In this document: piece after piece, positions 8,201 to 14,240 of the stretch | Layout of the letters: each line of letters opens with the position of its first letter | Numbering within the stretch: position 1 is the first letter of the stretch | Assembly: GCA_026987855.1 (NCBI GenBank) | Contig: JALSMD010000070.1 | Coordinates: forward strand, 1 to 16,102 | Origin: Candidatus Falkowiibacteriota bacterium | GTDB lineage: Bacteria; Patescibacteriota; Patescibacteriia; Patescibacteriales; JALSMD01 | Direction of reading: 5' to 3' | DNA length: 16,102 nucleotides | Notes under the pieces: generated by a model | Seen by the model: only the letters and a program-made list of their open reading frames with translations | Databases searched by the model: none | Told to the model about the DNA's origin: nothing | Translations under genes and position numbers: made by a program

Positions 8201-8748
8201 TGGCCAGACAAATTGTAATGGGGCATTATTTCTAAATAAAAATTGCCCTTGCCGAAAACATTCTCATACTCTAAAATCCTTTGGCGAGCCTTTTCCAGTT
8301 TATCGGCTAAAATTAAACGGGGTATTTCTCCTCCCAAACAAGCTGAGGATCCTATTAAACCTCCCCTGTATTTTTTTAAAACCTCCCAATCAATGCGTGG
8401 CTTATAGTAAAACCCTTCTAAATGGGCAATAGTTGTTAATTTAATTAAATTTTTATACCCTTCGTTGTTGCGAGCTAAAAGCAGAAGGTGGTAGTAGTTT
8501 TTTTCATCAGATTTATTTTTGTCAAATCTTGATTTTGGCGCTAAATAGGCTTCTACGCCGATAATTGGCTTTATACCCTCTTTTTTACATTTTTGGTAAA
8601 ACTCAATAACGCCGTACATTACGCCATGGTCAGTCAAAGCTAAAGCAGGCGCTCCATCTTTTTTGGCCGCTTTTACTAACTCATCAATTTTTGCCAAACC
8701 ATCTAATAAGGAATAATGGCTATGAGTATGAAGGTGAACGAATTTCAT
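5227..8748 (-). CDS. dnaE: DNA polymerase III subunit alpha (DnaE)
   Basis: The replicative polymerase catalytic subunit, 1173 residues, full length for the DnaE1 type and without an intein. The N-terminal PHP domain (about 1-210) keeps all nine metal-ligand positions known from mycobacterial DnaE1: H7, H9, D16, H41, E66, H87, C137, D206 and H208. The polymerase core has GPGRGSAAG at 359-367, the catalytic aspartates D401 and D403 in PDIDMDF, and D554 in KMDFLGLK, matching the E. coli triad. A clamp-binding pentapeptide QGNLF is at 921-925, close to the E. coli position, and an OB-fold follows from about 993 (VNVAGIIINI). The start ATG at 8748 gives MKFVHLHTHS, as expected, but has no Shine-Dalgarno sequence. 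It is flanked by a 248-base gap upstream and an independent promoter for the next gene at its end. The stop is TAG. Confidence 0.98.
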   Translation of the reverse strand: MKFVHLHTHSHYSLLDGLAKIDELVKAAKKDGAPALALTDHGVMYGVIEFYQKCKKEGIKPIIGVEAYLAPKSRFDKNKSDEKNYYHLLLLARNNEGYKNLIKLTTIAHLEGFYYKPRIDWEVLKKYRGGLIGSSACLGGEIPRLILADKLEKARQRILEYENVFGKGNFYLEIMPHYNLSGQKKVNEILIKFSRELNIPLIATNDIHYLRKEDAEAQDILLCLQNKKKKDDADRMNMLDSDYSMRSADEMIELFRDVPEAIENTLEVARKCNVEIELGKIQLPYFEVPKGFDGNSYLRKLCLDGLKKRYGKDYEKADKKVRERMDYELSVIKKMGWPSYFLIVADFVNWAKNNGIVVGPGRGSAAGSLVCYLIGITNIDPLKYGLLFERFLNPDRVSMPDIDMDFADVRRDDVIRYVENKYGKDHVAQIITFGTMAARAAVRDVGRVLGYSYDYCDKLAKMIPMFSKVDEAIENIPELKEIYKKEDAARKILDYARRLEGVARHASTHACGVLITKDSLTNYVPLQYASSSDRTIVSQYSLHPIESLGLLKMDFLGLKNLSIIESAIKIIKKTRGIKIDIDKIPLNDKKTYELFQRGETTGVFQFESSGMRRYLRELKPTEFEDIIAMVALYRPGPMEWIPDYIAGKHGKKKPTYLHPKLEPILAPTYGVAIYQEQVMQMARDLAGFTMAEADVLRKAVGKKIPKLLAEQKEKFIEGCVKNGISAQLAKKIFSFIEPFAGYGFNRSHAACYALIGYQTAYLKAHWPTEFIAALLTANQQNTDRIATEIEECRKIGIEVKQPDINQSFDSFTVVTSGTENNKTAVKDEDIKTIRFGLKAIKNIGENIVNVIIKERKKNGPFKDLNDFLTRVIDKDLNKKSLESLIKSGAMDIFGERGQLLGNIENMLKFNKEVTEEQNNKQGNLFGGTTNLTRKIKLDSYPAASRQEKLAWEKELLGLYITEHPFLDYKKHLEGKVDLVSLSYLSQFKTDDLVNVAGIIINIKKILTRKNDSMLFVKIEDTTGNTEILVFPSLLKETNFVWEEGKAVLCHGRMSFKDNEAKILANTAIALSLENLVQSIEEFKQKIKNYSPNNLKLVNNTKPLKLIFKKELNSQELNDIKKAFLCFPGSSKVYIKTNINGKVNIIETAFKVDNKQVASLLKKDFSHLVEIKDD

Positions 8749-8957
8749 AAATAAACTTTATAAATTTAAATTTACACAACAAATACTAAGTGATACTTGA
8801 ATCACATAAAATTGGTAACAATAACAAAATCTATTAAGGTCTATCTCTTTCTCTAGTATATAATTTTGTTTTAAAGATTAACTCTAAAACAATTATAAAT
8901 TATACGAACTATATATGTATCTTTTTTATAAATATAGTATATTACTAATCTTTTGGC
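8749..8957 (-). promoter_or_regulatory. Upstream region of dnaE with tandem -10 boxes and an inverted repeat
   Basis: No gene is seen in this gap. On the minus strand two TATAAT boxes lie at 8904-8899 and 8897-8892, neither with a strong -35 element, which would give dnaE a leader of about 140 bases. A nearer TATACT also exists in the stretch around 8858-8863. An inverted repeat GTGAT-N6-ATCAC lies at 8790-8805 and could be an operator or a small hairpin. No DnaA-box cluster is seen. Confidence 0.35.
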
Positions 8958-8984
8958 AAATAAAAGAGCCTGAAAATCAGGCTC
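8958..8984 (-). terminator. Intrinsic terminator after the argS-linked membrane protein gene
   Basis: The minus strand reads GAGCCTG, loop ATTTT, CAGGCTC, then TTTTATTTG: a perfect seven-bp GC-rich stem with a T-rich tail. It starts 12 bases after the stop codon at 8997 and separates the argS unit from dnaE. Confidence 0.85.
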
Positions 8985-8996
8985 AATATTAACAAA

Positions 8997-9374
8997 CTAA
9001 TTTGTTTCAGAAAACCAGGTGAGACTTAAAGCAAAAAATATTAAACCGCTGATAAAAGATATGTTATTAACAGACCCGGGCTGAACAACAGAAGTGGTAA
9101 ATTTGAGTAAAATAGTGGTTAACAATATCAAGGTGGTGCCCAACATCCCTAATAAAGGCACCTTTACTCCAAAAATTAATAACAAGTTATAGGATATTAA
9201 AAAAAATATAGATACAGCTATAAGGGTCTCAATTAAACAAGGCAGCCAATCACATAAATAAATATATTTTCCTTCCTTATACCCATAATTATACAAACCT
9301 ACAAACATAATTATCCAGCATATCAAAGCCAAAAGACCAAATATACGATCATAAATTGATGATTGTTTTATCAT
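8997..9374 (-). CDS. Small four-helix membrane protein, downstream of argS
   Basis: A 125-residue protein of no family known to me. It has four likely membrane helices at about residues 11-31, 44-68, 72-92 and 104-121, a short N-terminus (MIKQSSIYDR) and short loops. The loop between helices 1 and 2 (NYGYKEGKYIYLCDWLPC) holds its polar and Cys residues. It begins 39 bases after the argS stop with a strong Shine-Dalgarno sequence (AAAGGGAGGG), unlike the synthetase gene itself, and ends at a clear terminator, so it is almost certainly translated as part of the argS unit. No signal peptide or catalytic motif is seen. It has the same size class and helix count as the gene after tyrS (11232-11564), though I cannot show that they are related. 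Confidence 0.8.
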   Translation of the reverse strand: MIKQSSIYDRIFGLLALICWIIMFVGLYNYGYKEGKYIYLCDWLPCLIETLIAVSIFFLISYNLLLIFGVKVPLLGMLGTTLILLTTILLKFTTSVVQPGSVNNISFISGLIFFALSLTWFSETN

Positions 9375-9382
9375 TGCTATTT

Positions 9383-9391
9383 CCCTCCCTT
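9383..9391 (-). promoter_or_regulatory. Strong ribosome binding site of the argS-linked membrane protein
   Basis: The minus strand reads AAGGGAGGG about nine bases before the ATG at 9374. It fixes this start and stands out against the SD-less starts of most genes here. Confidence 0.8.
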
Positions 9392-9413
9392 TGCTATTTT
9401 TTTAAAGATCGTT

Positions 9414-11123
9414 TTACATTTCTTCTAGGCACTCTATGCCTAGCAACTCTAAACCATTGCCTACTACTTGCTTAATTGATTTTATTAAAAATAATCTAAA
9501 ATTTCTTTCTTTGTTCACATCTAAAATTCTTACTTGATGATAATAATCATTAAAAACACGTGCTAAATCAAATAAATATTTAGCAATTTCACTAGGATTG
9601 TAATTTTTAGTCGCTTTTTTTACTACTTCTGGATATTTGGCTAACATCATCACAAGGCAATGCTCTTTTTCATTTAATTGAGGTGTTTCTTCAATACATG
9701 ATATTTTTTGATTATTTGCTTTTCTCAAGATACTACTAATTCGAGCAAATGTATATTCTAAATAAGCAATCGTAAAACCGTCTAAACTTAAAGCTTTATT
9801 TATATCAAAAGTAATTATTTGGTCAGCGCCAACTTTTAACATTTCAAATTTTATTGTCCCTACACTTAAAACATTAACCACTTTTTCTATCTTTTCTTGT
9901 GGCCAATCAGGATGTCTGGAGTGGGTTTCTTTATAAATTTTTTCTCTAAGTTTACAATTCAAATCTTCATAAGTAATTATATTACCTGTTCTTGATGATA
10001 TCATACCGTCTGGCAATTTTACAAAATCATAAGCCAAATGTATCATCTTCTGTTTATATCCTAAAAGTTCTAATACTTTAAATAATTGTTTAAAATACAA
10101 TGTTTGACGATTGTCAACTACATAAATAGAAGTATCCAAATTATATTTTTCAAGCTTTTCCTGCGCCAAAGGAATGTCAGCTACCGGATAAAGAGCAGTG
10201 CCATCTGAACGTAAAATAACTAAAATACCCAAACCATATTTTTCTAAATTAGCAATAACCGCCCCTTTACTTCTTTCAAAAATTCCTCTGTCTAACAAAT
10301 CTTCAATCATTTCAAGTCCTCTATCAATAAATTCACTTTCATAAAAAATGTGTTCAAAAGTTATATTCATCTCTTTATAAATTCTATTAAATTGTTCAAT
10401 ACTCCATTTTCTTGTCTTTTTCCATAATTTGTATTCTTGTCCTTGGCGGCTTTCAATTTTTTTCATTAGAAAGTTAACAACTTCCTTAAAATGCGGTTGT
10501 TCTTTTAGTTTTCTGGTTGCTTCCACATAAAGATTACCCAAAAACTCTCCTTTGTTCTCAATTCTACTAATATCTTTACCGCTTTTTTGAAACTCACTAA
10601 AAGCCCACAAAGTTTTTGCTACATGAATTCCAAAATCATTAATGTAAGACACGGGGATAACATTATAACCAGATATTGCTAAAAGTTTACACACAGAATC
10701 TCCATAACATAAATTTCGTAAGTGACCAATATGATATTGTTTGTGAGTATTAACATTAGAATACTCCACCATCACTCTTTTTTTATTTCCTAAATGACTT
10801 CTGCCGTATTTATCTTTTTTTTCAAAAATTTCTTCTAAAACTTTGGATAAAATTTTATCACTAAACTTAAGATTCAAATATGGCCCAGCAACCTGCAATG
10901 AAAAATCATTATTTGAAAAAATGCCTAATTCTTTTAATAAAAATTCGGCTGTTTCATGCGGATTTTTTTTGAGTTGTTTAGCCAAAGAAAAACAAGGCAA
11001 ACTTAAATCTCCCATCTCGCTTGCAGGAGGGTAAGTTAGCATTGACTCATCTGCTATATCGTCTCCTAATATTTCATTAATTTTTTCTATGATAAATTTT
11101 TTCTTTTTTTCTAAAAAATACAT
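9414..11123 (-). CDS. argS: Arginyl-tRNA synthetase
   Basis: A class I synthetase of 569 residues that attaches arginine to tRNA-Arg in the cytoplasm. It shows the ArgRS N-terminal domain (about 1-90), the HIGH motif in QYHIGHLRN (131-134), the SDGTALYPVADIPLA block (306-320), the degenerate KMSKS counterpart MISSRTG (374-380) as is usual in ArgRS, and the DALR anticodon-binding domain (about 450-569) ending in LLGIECLEEM, the typical C-terminus. The segment before HIGH is VEYSNVNTHKQY instead of the more common bacterial ANPTGPL form. The start ATG at 11123 has no Shine-Dalgarno sequence, only an A/T-rich leader of about 20 bases from a strong promoter. The four-helix membrane protein gene follows in the same unit. 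Confidence 0.97.
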   Translation of the reverse strand: MYFLEKKKKFIIEKINEILGDDIADESMLTYPPASEMGDLSLPCFSLAKQLKKNPHETAEFLLKELGIFSNNDFSLQVAGPYLNLKFSDKILSKVLEEIFEKKDKYGRSHLGNKKRVMVEYSNVNTHKQYHIGHLRNLCYGDSVCKLLAISGYNVIPVSYINDFGIHVAKTLWAFSEFQKSGKDISRIENKGEFLGNLYVEATRKLKEQPHFKEVVNFLMKKIESRQGQEYKLWKKTRKWSIEQFNRIYKEMNITFEHIFYESEFIDRGLEMIEDLLDRGIFERSKGAVIANLEKYGLGILVILRSDGTALYPVADIPLAQEKLEKYNLDTSIYVVDNRQTLYFKQLFKVLELLGYKQKMIHLAYDFVKLPDGMISSRTGNIITYEDLNCKLREKIYKETHSRHPDWPQEKIEKVVNVLSVGTIKFEMLKVGADQIITFDINKALSLDGFTIAYLEYTFARISSILRKANNQKISCIEETPQLNEKEHCLVMMLAKYPEVVKKATKNYNPSEIAKYLFDLARVFNDYYHQVRILDVNKERNFRLFLIKSIKQVVGNGLELLGIECLEEM

Positions 11124-11150
11124 AAAAATTTGTTATTGTATTTTTATATT

Positions 11151-11179
11151 ATTATATAATGCTCCAAAAAATATATCAA
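11151..11179 (-). promoter_or_regulatory. Promoter for argS
   Basis: TTGATA at 11179-11174, a 17-base spacer and a perfect TATAAT at 11156-11151 on the minus strand. Transcription would begin near 11144, 21 bases before the ATG. It sits immediately after the terminator of the tyrS unit. Confidence 0.75.
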
Positions 11180-11191
11180 ATAAACACTATT

Positions 11192-11224
11192 AAAAAAGAC
11201 CCATTAAAATGGGCCTTTTTTTAT
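11192..11224. terminator. Terminator between the tyrS and argS units
   Basis: An A-run, CCCAT, the loop TAAA, ATGGG and a T-run make a hairpin with A and T tracts on both sides. On the minus strand it starts eight bases after the stop codon at 11232 and carries a T6 tail, so it ends the tyrS unit. The plus strand form is symmetrical, with a T7 tail. Confidence 0.85.
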
Positions 11225-11231
11225 TCTTTTT

Positions 11232-11564
11232 TTATTCTTTAATTAATTTTATAAATATAGCTAATAATGACAAAACGATGCTTTGTAACAACCAGAATAG
11301 ATTACTAATATTCATCACCGGTTCTGTGTTTATATATACAACATTCAATAATAACAATAAAAACACTGCTAAGATTATAGATATATCTAGCTTACTATTA
11401 ATCTTATTAAAAAAAATCAAATAATTTACTCTAAGCATACATCCGGCTATCATCAGCCAGAGCAGGAGATTTAAAAAGTAGGTAAAATTTAAAGGGCTAA
11501 AAACCAACATTAATGTAGACATAACTGCCAACATCCTTACCAACAACAATTCTCTTTTTGTCAT
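11232..11564 (-). CDS. Small four-helix membrane protein, downstream of tyrS
   Basis: A 110-residue hydrophobic protein I do not recognise. Four membrane helices are likely at about residues 9-24, 30-52, 61-77 and 87-107, with a basic start (MTKRELLLVR), a polar FNKINSKLD loop between helices 2 and 3, and a basic end (KLIKE). The gene starts 12 bases after the tyrS stop. Its Shine-Dalgarno sequence AAGGAGG abuts that stop codon, so the two are in one message. A terminator follows directly. It has no signal peptide or catalytic motif. Size and topology resemble the argS-linked gene at 8997-9374, but the two sequences have no convincing identity by eye. Confidence 0.78.
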   Translation of the reverse strand: MTKRELLLVRMLAVMSTLMLVFSPLNFTYFLNLLLWLMIAGCMLRVNYLIFFNKINSKLDISIILAVFLLLLLNVVYINTEPVMNISNLFWLLQSIVLSLLAIFIKLIKE

Positions 11565-11569
11565 TATTT

Positions 11570-11576
11570 CCTCCTT
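11570..11576 (-). promoter_or_regulatory. Strong ribosome binding site of the tyrS-linked membrane protein
   Basis: A full AAGGAGG lies five bases before the ATG at 11564 and directly after the tyrS stop codon. It is the best Shine-Dalgarno match in the window and supports this start. Confidence 0.85.
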
Positions 11577-12794
11577 TTATTTTGATTTAACTTTTATAAA
11601 AAATTTTTTTCCTCTCTGTACAATAATACTATCATCTATTTTTACTATTTTGTCAATACTATCTACGATATCACCATTTATTTTCACCCCTCTCTGTTTA
11701 ACAAGTCTTTTTGCCTCACTTCTACTTTCTGCTAAATCAGTTTCTAATAATAGGTCTATAATATTTATTTCGCTCTTTTTAAGCGTCTTTTCTGTTATTT
11801 CTTTTGGTATACGCTTTTGTTGAAAAGTCTTAACAAAATATTCTTGAGCGTCTTGAGCTTCTTTCTCTCCGTGAATAGCCTTAGTAATTTCAAATGCCAG
11901 TTTCATTTTTAAATCACGCGGATTTACTTTTTCCTCTTTTAGTTGTTGTTTAATTTTTTTAACATCTTCCATTGGCACGTTTGTGCACAACTCAAAAGCA
12001 ATAGGAATAATACTATCATTCCAGCTCATTACTCTACCATAAATATCACGTGCCTCTTGATCAAGAAATACAGCATTTCCTTCGCTTTTACCCATTTTTT
12101 TGCCACTATCATCAGCTAACAACTTCATCGTTAATACAAATTTTTCTTTTTTCTTTATGGCTTTCATTAAATCACGGCCGCACATCATATTAAACATCTG
12201 GTCATTGCCACCTATCTCTAAATCAACATTTAAAGCTACGCTATCATAGGCTTGAGCCAATGGATACAAGAACTCATGCAAATGAATTGGCCTGCCTTCA
12301 CGCAGTCTCTCTTGAAACATATCTCTTTGTATCATTTGCTGAACAGTAAAATTAGCGCTTAATTCAATTAAATCACGAAAATTTAAATTATCAAGCCAAG
12401 CACTATTGTATTTTACCTCTGCTTTATTCTCGCCTTCAAAATCCAAAAAACAAGAGGCTTGTTTTGTATATAAACGACTATTAGCTAAAACTTCTTCTCT
12501 GGACAATTGCTTTCTAGTCGCTTTTTTGTCAGTAGGATCTCCAATCATTCCTGTAAAATCTCCTATTAAAAAAATAATCTTATGTCCTAATTTTTGAAAT
12601 TGGGCTAATTTATTGACCAAAATGGCATTACCAATATGTAGTGAGGGGGCGCTTGGATCGAAGCCAGCATAAATTGTTAGTTGTTCACCGCTTAACAACT
12701 TTTTTTCCAGGCTTTCTCGGTTAGGATAAATAATCTCTACTCCCCTTTCTAAGACTTCTTTTATTTTCTCTTTATTAGTGTCAATTTTGGACAT
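11577..12794 (-). CDS. tyrS: Tyrosyl-tRNA synthetase
   Basis: A class I synthetase of 405 residues that charges tRNA-Tyr. It has YAGFDPSAPSLHIGN with the HIGH counterpart HIGN at 53-56, IGDFTGMIGDPT (77-88), a tyrosine-pocket block QAYDSVALNVDLEIGGNDQM (181-200), the KMSKS counterpart KMGKS (233-237), and a C-terminal S4 RNA-binding domain (about 345-400). The pattern after HIGN (LVNKLAQFQKLGH, IGDFTGMIGDP) fits the TyrZ/TyrS2 branch. The start at 12794 has no Shine-Dalgarno sequence. A weak TATTAT lies at 12814-12809 without a good -35, so it may be read from upstream, since cysC ends 65 bases before. The four-helix membrane protein gene follows 12 bases after it. Confidence 0.97.
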   Translation of the reverse strand: MSKIDTNKEKIKEVLERGVEIIYPNRESLEKKLLSGEQLTIYAGFDPSAPSLHIGNAILVNKLAQFQKLGHKIIFLIGDFTGMIGDPTDKKATRKQLSREEVLANSRLYTKQASCFLDFEGENKAEVKYNSAWLDNLNFRDLIELSANFTVQQMIQRDMFQERLREGRPIHLHEFLYPLAQAYDSVALNVDLEIGGNDQMFNMMCGRDLMKAIKKKEKFVLTMKLLADDSGKKMGKSEGNAVFLDQEARDIYGRVMSWNDSIIPIAFELCTNVPMEDVKKIKQQLKEEKVNPRDLKMKLAFEITKAIHGEKEAQDAQEYFVKTFQQKRIPKEITEKTLKKSEINIIDLLLETDLAESRSEAKRLVKQRGVKINGDIVDSIDKIVKIDDSIIVQRGKKFFIKVKSK

Positions 12795-12859
12795 AATTTT
12801 TAATGTAAATAATATTTTGAAATTTAAAAAATAAGAGATATAACACTTGTTTATAAACT

Positions 12860-13402
12860 TTATGACAATTTTGTGGCTTTAATGTATCCATTTTCGCGCA
12901 AAAATTTTAAAACCTTAGATACACTTTCGTCTAAACTTAACTTATGGGCAGGTAAATGAATGTGGGGGTTGCTTGGCTCTTCATAAATATCAGAAATGCC
13001 GGTAAAAAAATTTACTTCGCCTGCCCTTGCCTTACGATATAATCCCTTAGGATCTCTTGCCTCGCAAACGCAGAGAGGTGTACTAACAAAAACTTCTATA
13101 TAGTTCCTGAGTTGGCTTCGTGCCCATTCTCTATGTCTTTGGTAAGGCGTAATAAAACTAGCAATTACACTTATGCCATTGTCTTGATATTTTTTAGCTA
13201 AATTTATAGCTAACTGGATGTTCAAATCTCTTTCTTGGGGAGAAAAACCCAATTTAATAGGCGAAAATCTTCTTACTTCATCTCCATCTAAATGATGGAT
13301 TAAATGATCTAATTGAATAATTTCTTGATAAAGCCTTTTGGCAATAGTAGTCTTTCCGGCAGCTGATAAACCAGTGAGCCACAAAACAAAATTCTTTTCC
13401 AT
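12860..13402 (-). CDS. cysC: Adenylylsulfate (APS) kinase
   Basis: A 180-residue P-loop kinase of the CysC family, which phosphorylates APS at the 3' position to make PAPS. It has the Walker A loop GLSAAGKTT (11-19), DGDEVR (39-44), LGFSPQERDLNI (51-62), FITPYQRHR (83-91), ARDPKGLYRKARAGE (115-129) and FTGISDIYEEP (133-143), matching E. coli CysC block by block at normal length. In FITPY, a Thr stands where E. coli has the Ser of FISPH. No ATP sulfurylase (cysD/cysN or sat), PAPS reductase or sulfotransferase is in the window. The start at 13402 has AAGGAG only two bases before the ATG, preceded by a perfect 13-bp hairpin. The family is clear; the role here (PAPS for sulfation, or another use) is unknown. 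Confidence 0.92.
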   Translation of the reverse strand: MEKNFVLWLTGLSAAGKTTIAKRLYQEIIQLDHLIHHLDGDEVRRFSPIKLGFSPQERDLNIQLAINLAKKYQDNGISVIASFITPYQRHREWARSQLRNYIEVFVSTPLCVCEARDPKGLYRKARAGEVNFFTGISDIYEEPSNPHIHLPAHKLSLDESVSKVLKFLRENGYIKATKLS

Positions 13403-13404
13403 AT

Positions 13405-13410
13405 CTCCTT
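13405..13410 (-). promoter_or_regulatory. Closely spaced ribosome binding site of cysC
   Basis: AAGGAG lies two bases before the ATG at 13402, closer than usual, and four bases after the end of the 13-bp hairpin. The short spacing could lower translation, or a TTG seven codons in could also serve as a start. Confidence 0.55.
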
Positions 13411-13413
13411 AAA

Positions 13414-13445
13414 ACAATACACAGCTCTTTTAAGCTGTGTATTGT
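13414..13445 (-). terminator. Perfect 13-bp hairpin between yqeY and cysC; weak terminator or leader structure
   Basis: The minus strand reads ACAATACACAGCT, loop TAAAAG, AGCTGTGTATTGT, then TTT and the cysC ribosome binding site. The stem is perfect, but the T tract is only four bases long counting the last stem base. It begins 21 bases after the yqeY stop. It may partly terminate the rpsU-yqeY message or act on cysC expression. Confidence 0.6.
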
Positions 13446-13465
13446 AAATTTAATCTAAAATAAAA

Positions 13466-13921
13466 TTAGCCTGATATTATTTTTCTAACAATTTCCTGAA
13501 CCTTAGCGCCATCTGCTTTTCCTTTTAGCTTGGGCATTATCATTCCCATAATACGACCAAAATCTTTTGGTGATACCTCTCCTAACGAAGAAATAACTTC
13601 TTTGATAATTTTTTCTATCTCTTCTTCGCTTAACTGTTTGGGTAAATACTTTTCTAAAATTTTAATTTCTTCTTCCTCTTTTTTAACCAAGTCTACTCTT
13701 TCCGCTTTGCTATAAGCTTCTATAGAATCTTTCCTTTTCTTTATTTCACTAGCAACTACTTCTATTATTTGTTCATCGCTTAATTCAACATTATCTCCTT
13801 TTCGCAAAGAAATCTCTTTGTTGCGCAGAGCGCTAATTAACATACGCAAAACCTCCGCAAGCTCTTTATTTTTAGCTTGCATTGCCTTTTTTAAATCATC
13901 TTTAATTCTTGTTAACAACAT
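13466..13921 (-). CDS. yqeY: YqeY/GatB-domain protein
   Basis: A 151-residue protein of the YqeY family, which is related to the C-terminal tail domain of GatB of the tRNA-dependent amidotransferase; its function is not established. It shows the family layout: N-terminal TRIKDDLKKAMQAKNKE, LRMLISALRN, a charged middle helix, KYLPKQLSEEEI, and a C-terminal FGRIMGMIMPKLKGKADG block. The ATG at 13921 (MLLTRIKDDL) aligns with the family's usual MSLLERI start. Another ATG at 13936 would add five residues and overlap the end of rpsU. There is no good Shine-Dalgarno sequence, so translation is probably coupled to rpsU, whose stop lies eight bases before. The rpsU-yqeY pair is common in bacteria, which supports the call. 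Confidence 0.92.
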   Translation of the reverse strand: MLLTRIKDDLKKAMQAKNKELAEVLRMLISALRNKEISLRKGDNVELSDEQIIEVVASEIKKRKDSIEAYSKAERVDLVKKEEEEIKILEKYLPKQLSEEEIEKIIKEVISSLGEVSPKDFGRIMGMIMPKLKGKADGAKVQEIVRKIISG

Positions 13922-13929
13922 ATTACCAT

Positions 13930-14166
13930 TTACCATCTTCTTATCGGCTCTTCTTTAAGTTTGCCGATCTTTTTTAAATATTCTCTTCTTTCCCGTAACT
14001 TTTTGCTTACTAGAGCATATTCTTTCTGCTCTCTTTTTGTTCGTCTAGGATAGTGAAACATTCTTTGTCTAGCTTCTTGTAGCTTTTTACTTCGTTGTAA
14101 ATATTTATTAAACCTTCTTAAAAAATTCTCAAAACTTTCACCTTCTTTTCTTTTGAATTCTACCAT
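13930..14166 (-). CDS. rpsU: Small ribosomal subunit protein S21 (bS21)
   Basis: A 78-residue, very basic protein of the S21 family, which binds the 30S platform near the anti-Shine-Dalgarno end of 16S rRNA and helps in initiation. The signature is near the N-terminus: KRKEGESFENFLRRFNKYL and then LQEARQRMFHYPRRTKREQK, the S21 helix-break-helix with the HYPRR form of the usual HYEKP. It is a little longer than the E. coli protein (71), with a Lys/Arg tail ending IRRW. The start at 14166 has a good ribosome binding site (AGGAAGGTGA at 14180-14171). A promoter lies at 14188-14216 and yqeY follows with its start next to the stop codon. Confidence 0.93.
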   Translation of the reverse strand: MVEFKRKEGESFENFLRRFNKYLQRSKKLQEARQRMFHYPRRTKREQKEYALVSKKLRERREYLKKIGKLKEEPIRRW

Positions 14167-14187
14167 TTTTTCACCTTCCTTTCTAGT

Positions 14188-14216
14188 TTTATATAATCAA
14201 TTTTTATTACAAATAA
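14188..14216 (-). promoter_or_regulatory. Candidate promoter for rpsU-yqeY
   Basis: The minus strand carries a weak TTATTT at 14216-14211, a 17-base spacer and TATAAA at 14193-14188. It lies in the 74-base gap after the hisS stop (14241), in which no terminator hairpin is visible, so reading through from hisS is also possible. Confidence 0.45.
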
Positions 14217-14240
14217 CATAAGAGGCGTTTTTATATTACA

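Noticed and set aside
5227..8748. Intein in dnaE, a common insertion place
   Set aside because: The length of 1173 residues and the spacing of motifs (D401, D403, D554, QGNLF at 921) match normal DnaE with no added block.
8749..8957. Possible replication origin near dnaE
   Set aside because: The gap is AT-rich, but I found no cluster of TTATNCACA boxes, and no dnaA or dnaN gene is nearby.
11124..12859. T-box or other tRNA-sensing leader for argS or tyrS
   Set aside because: The argS leader is about 20 bases long, and the 65-base gap before tyrS shows no specifier stem or T-box sequence.
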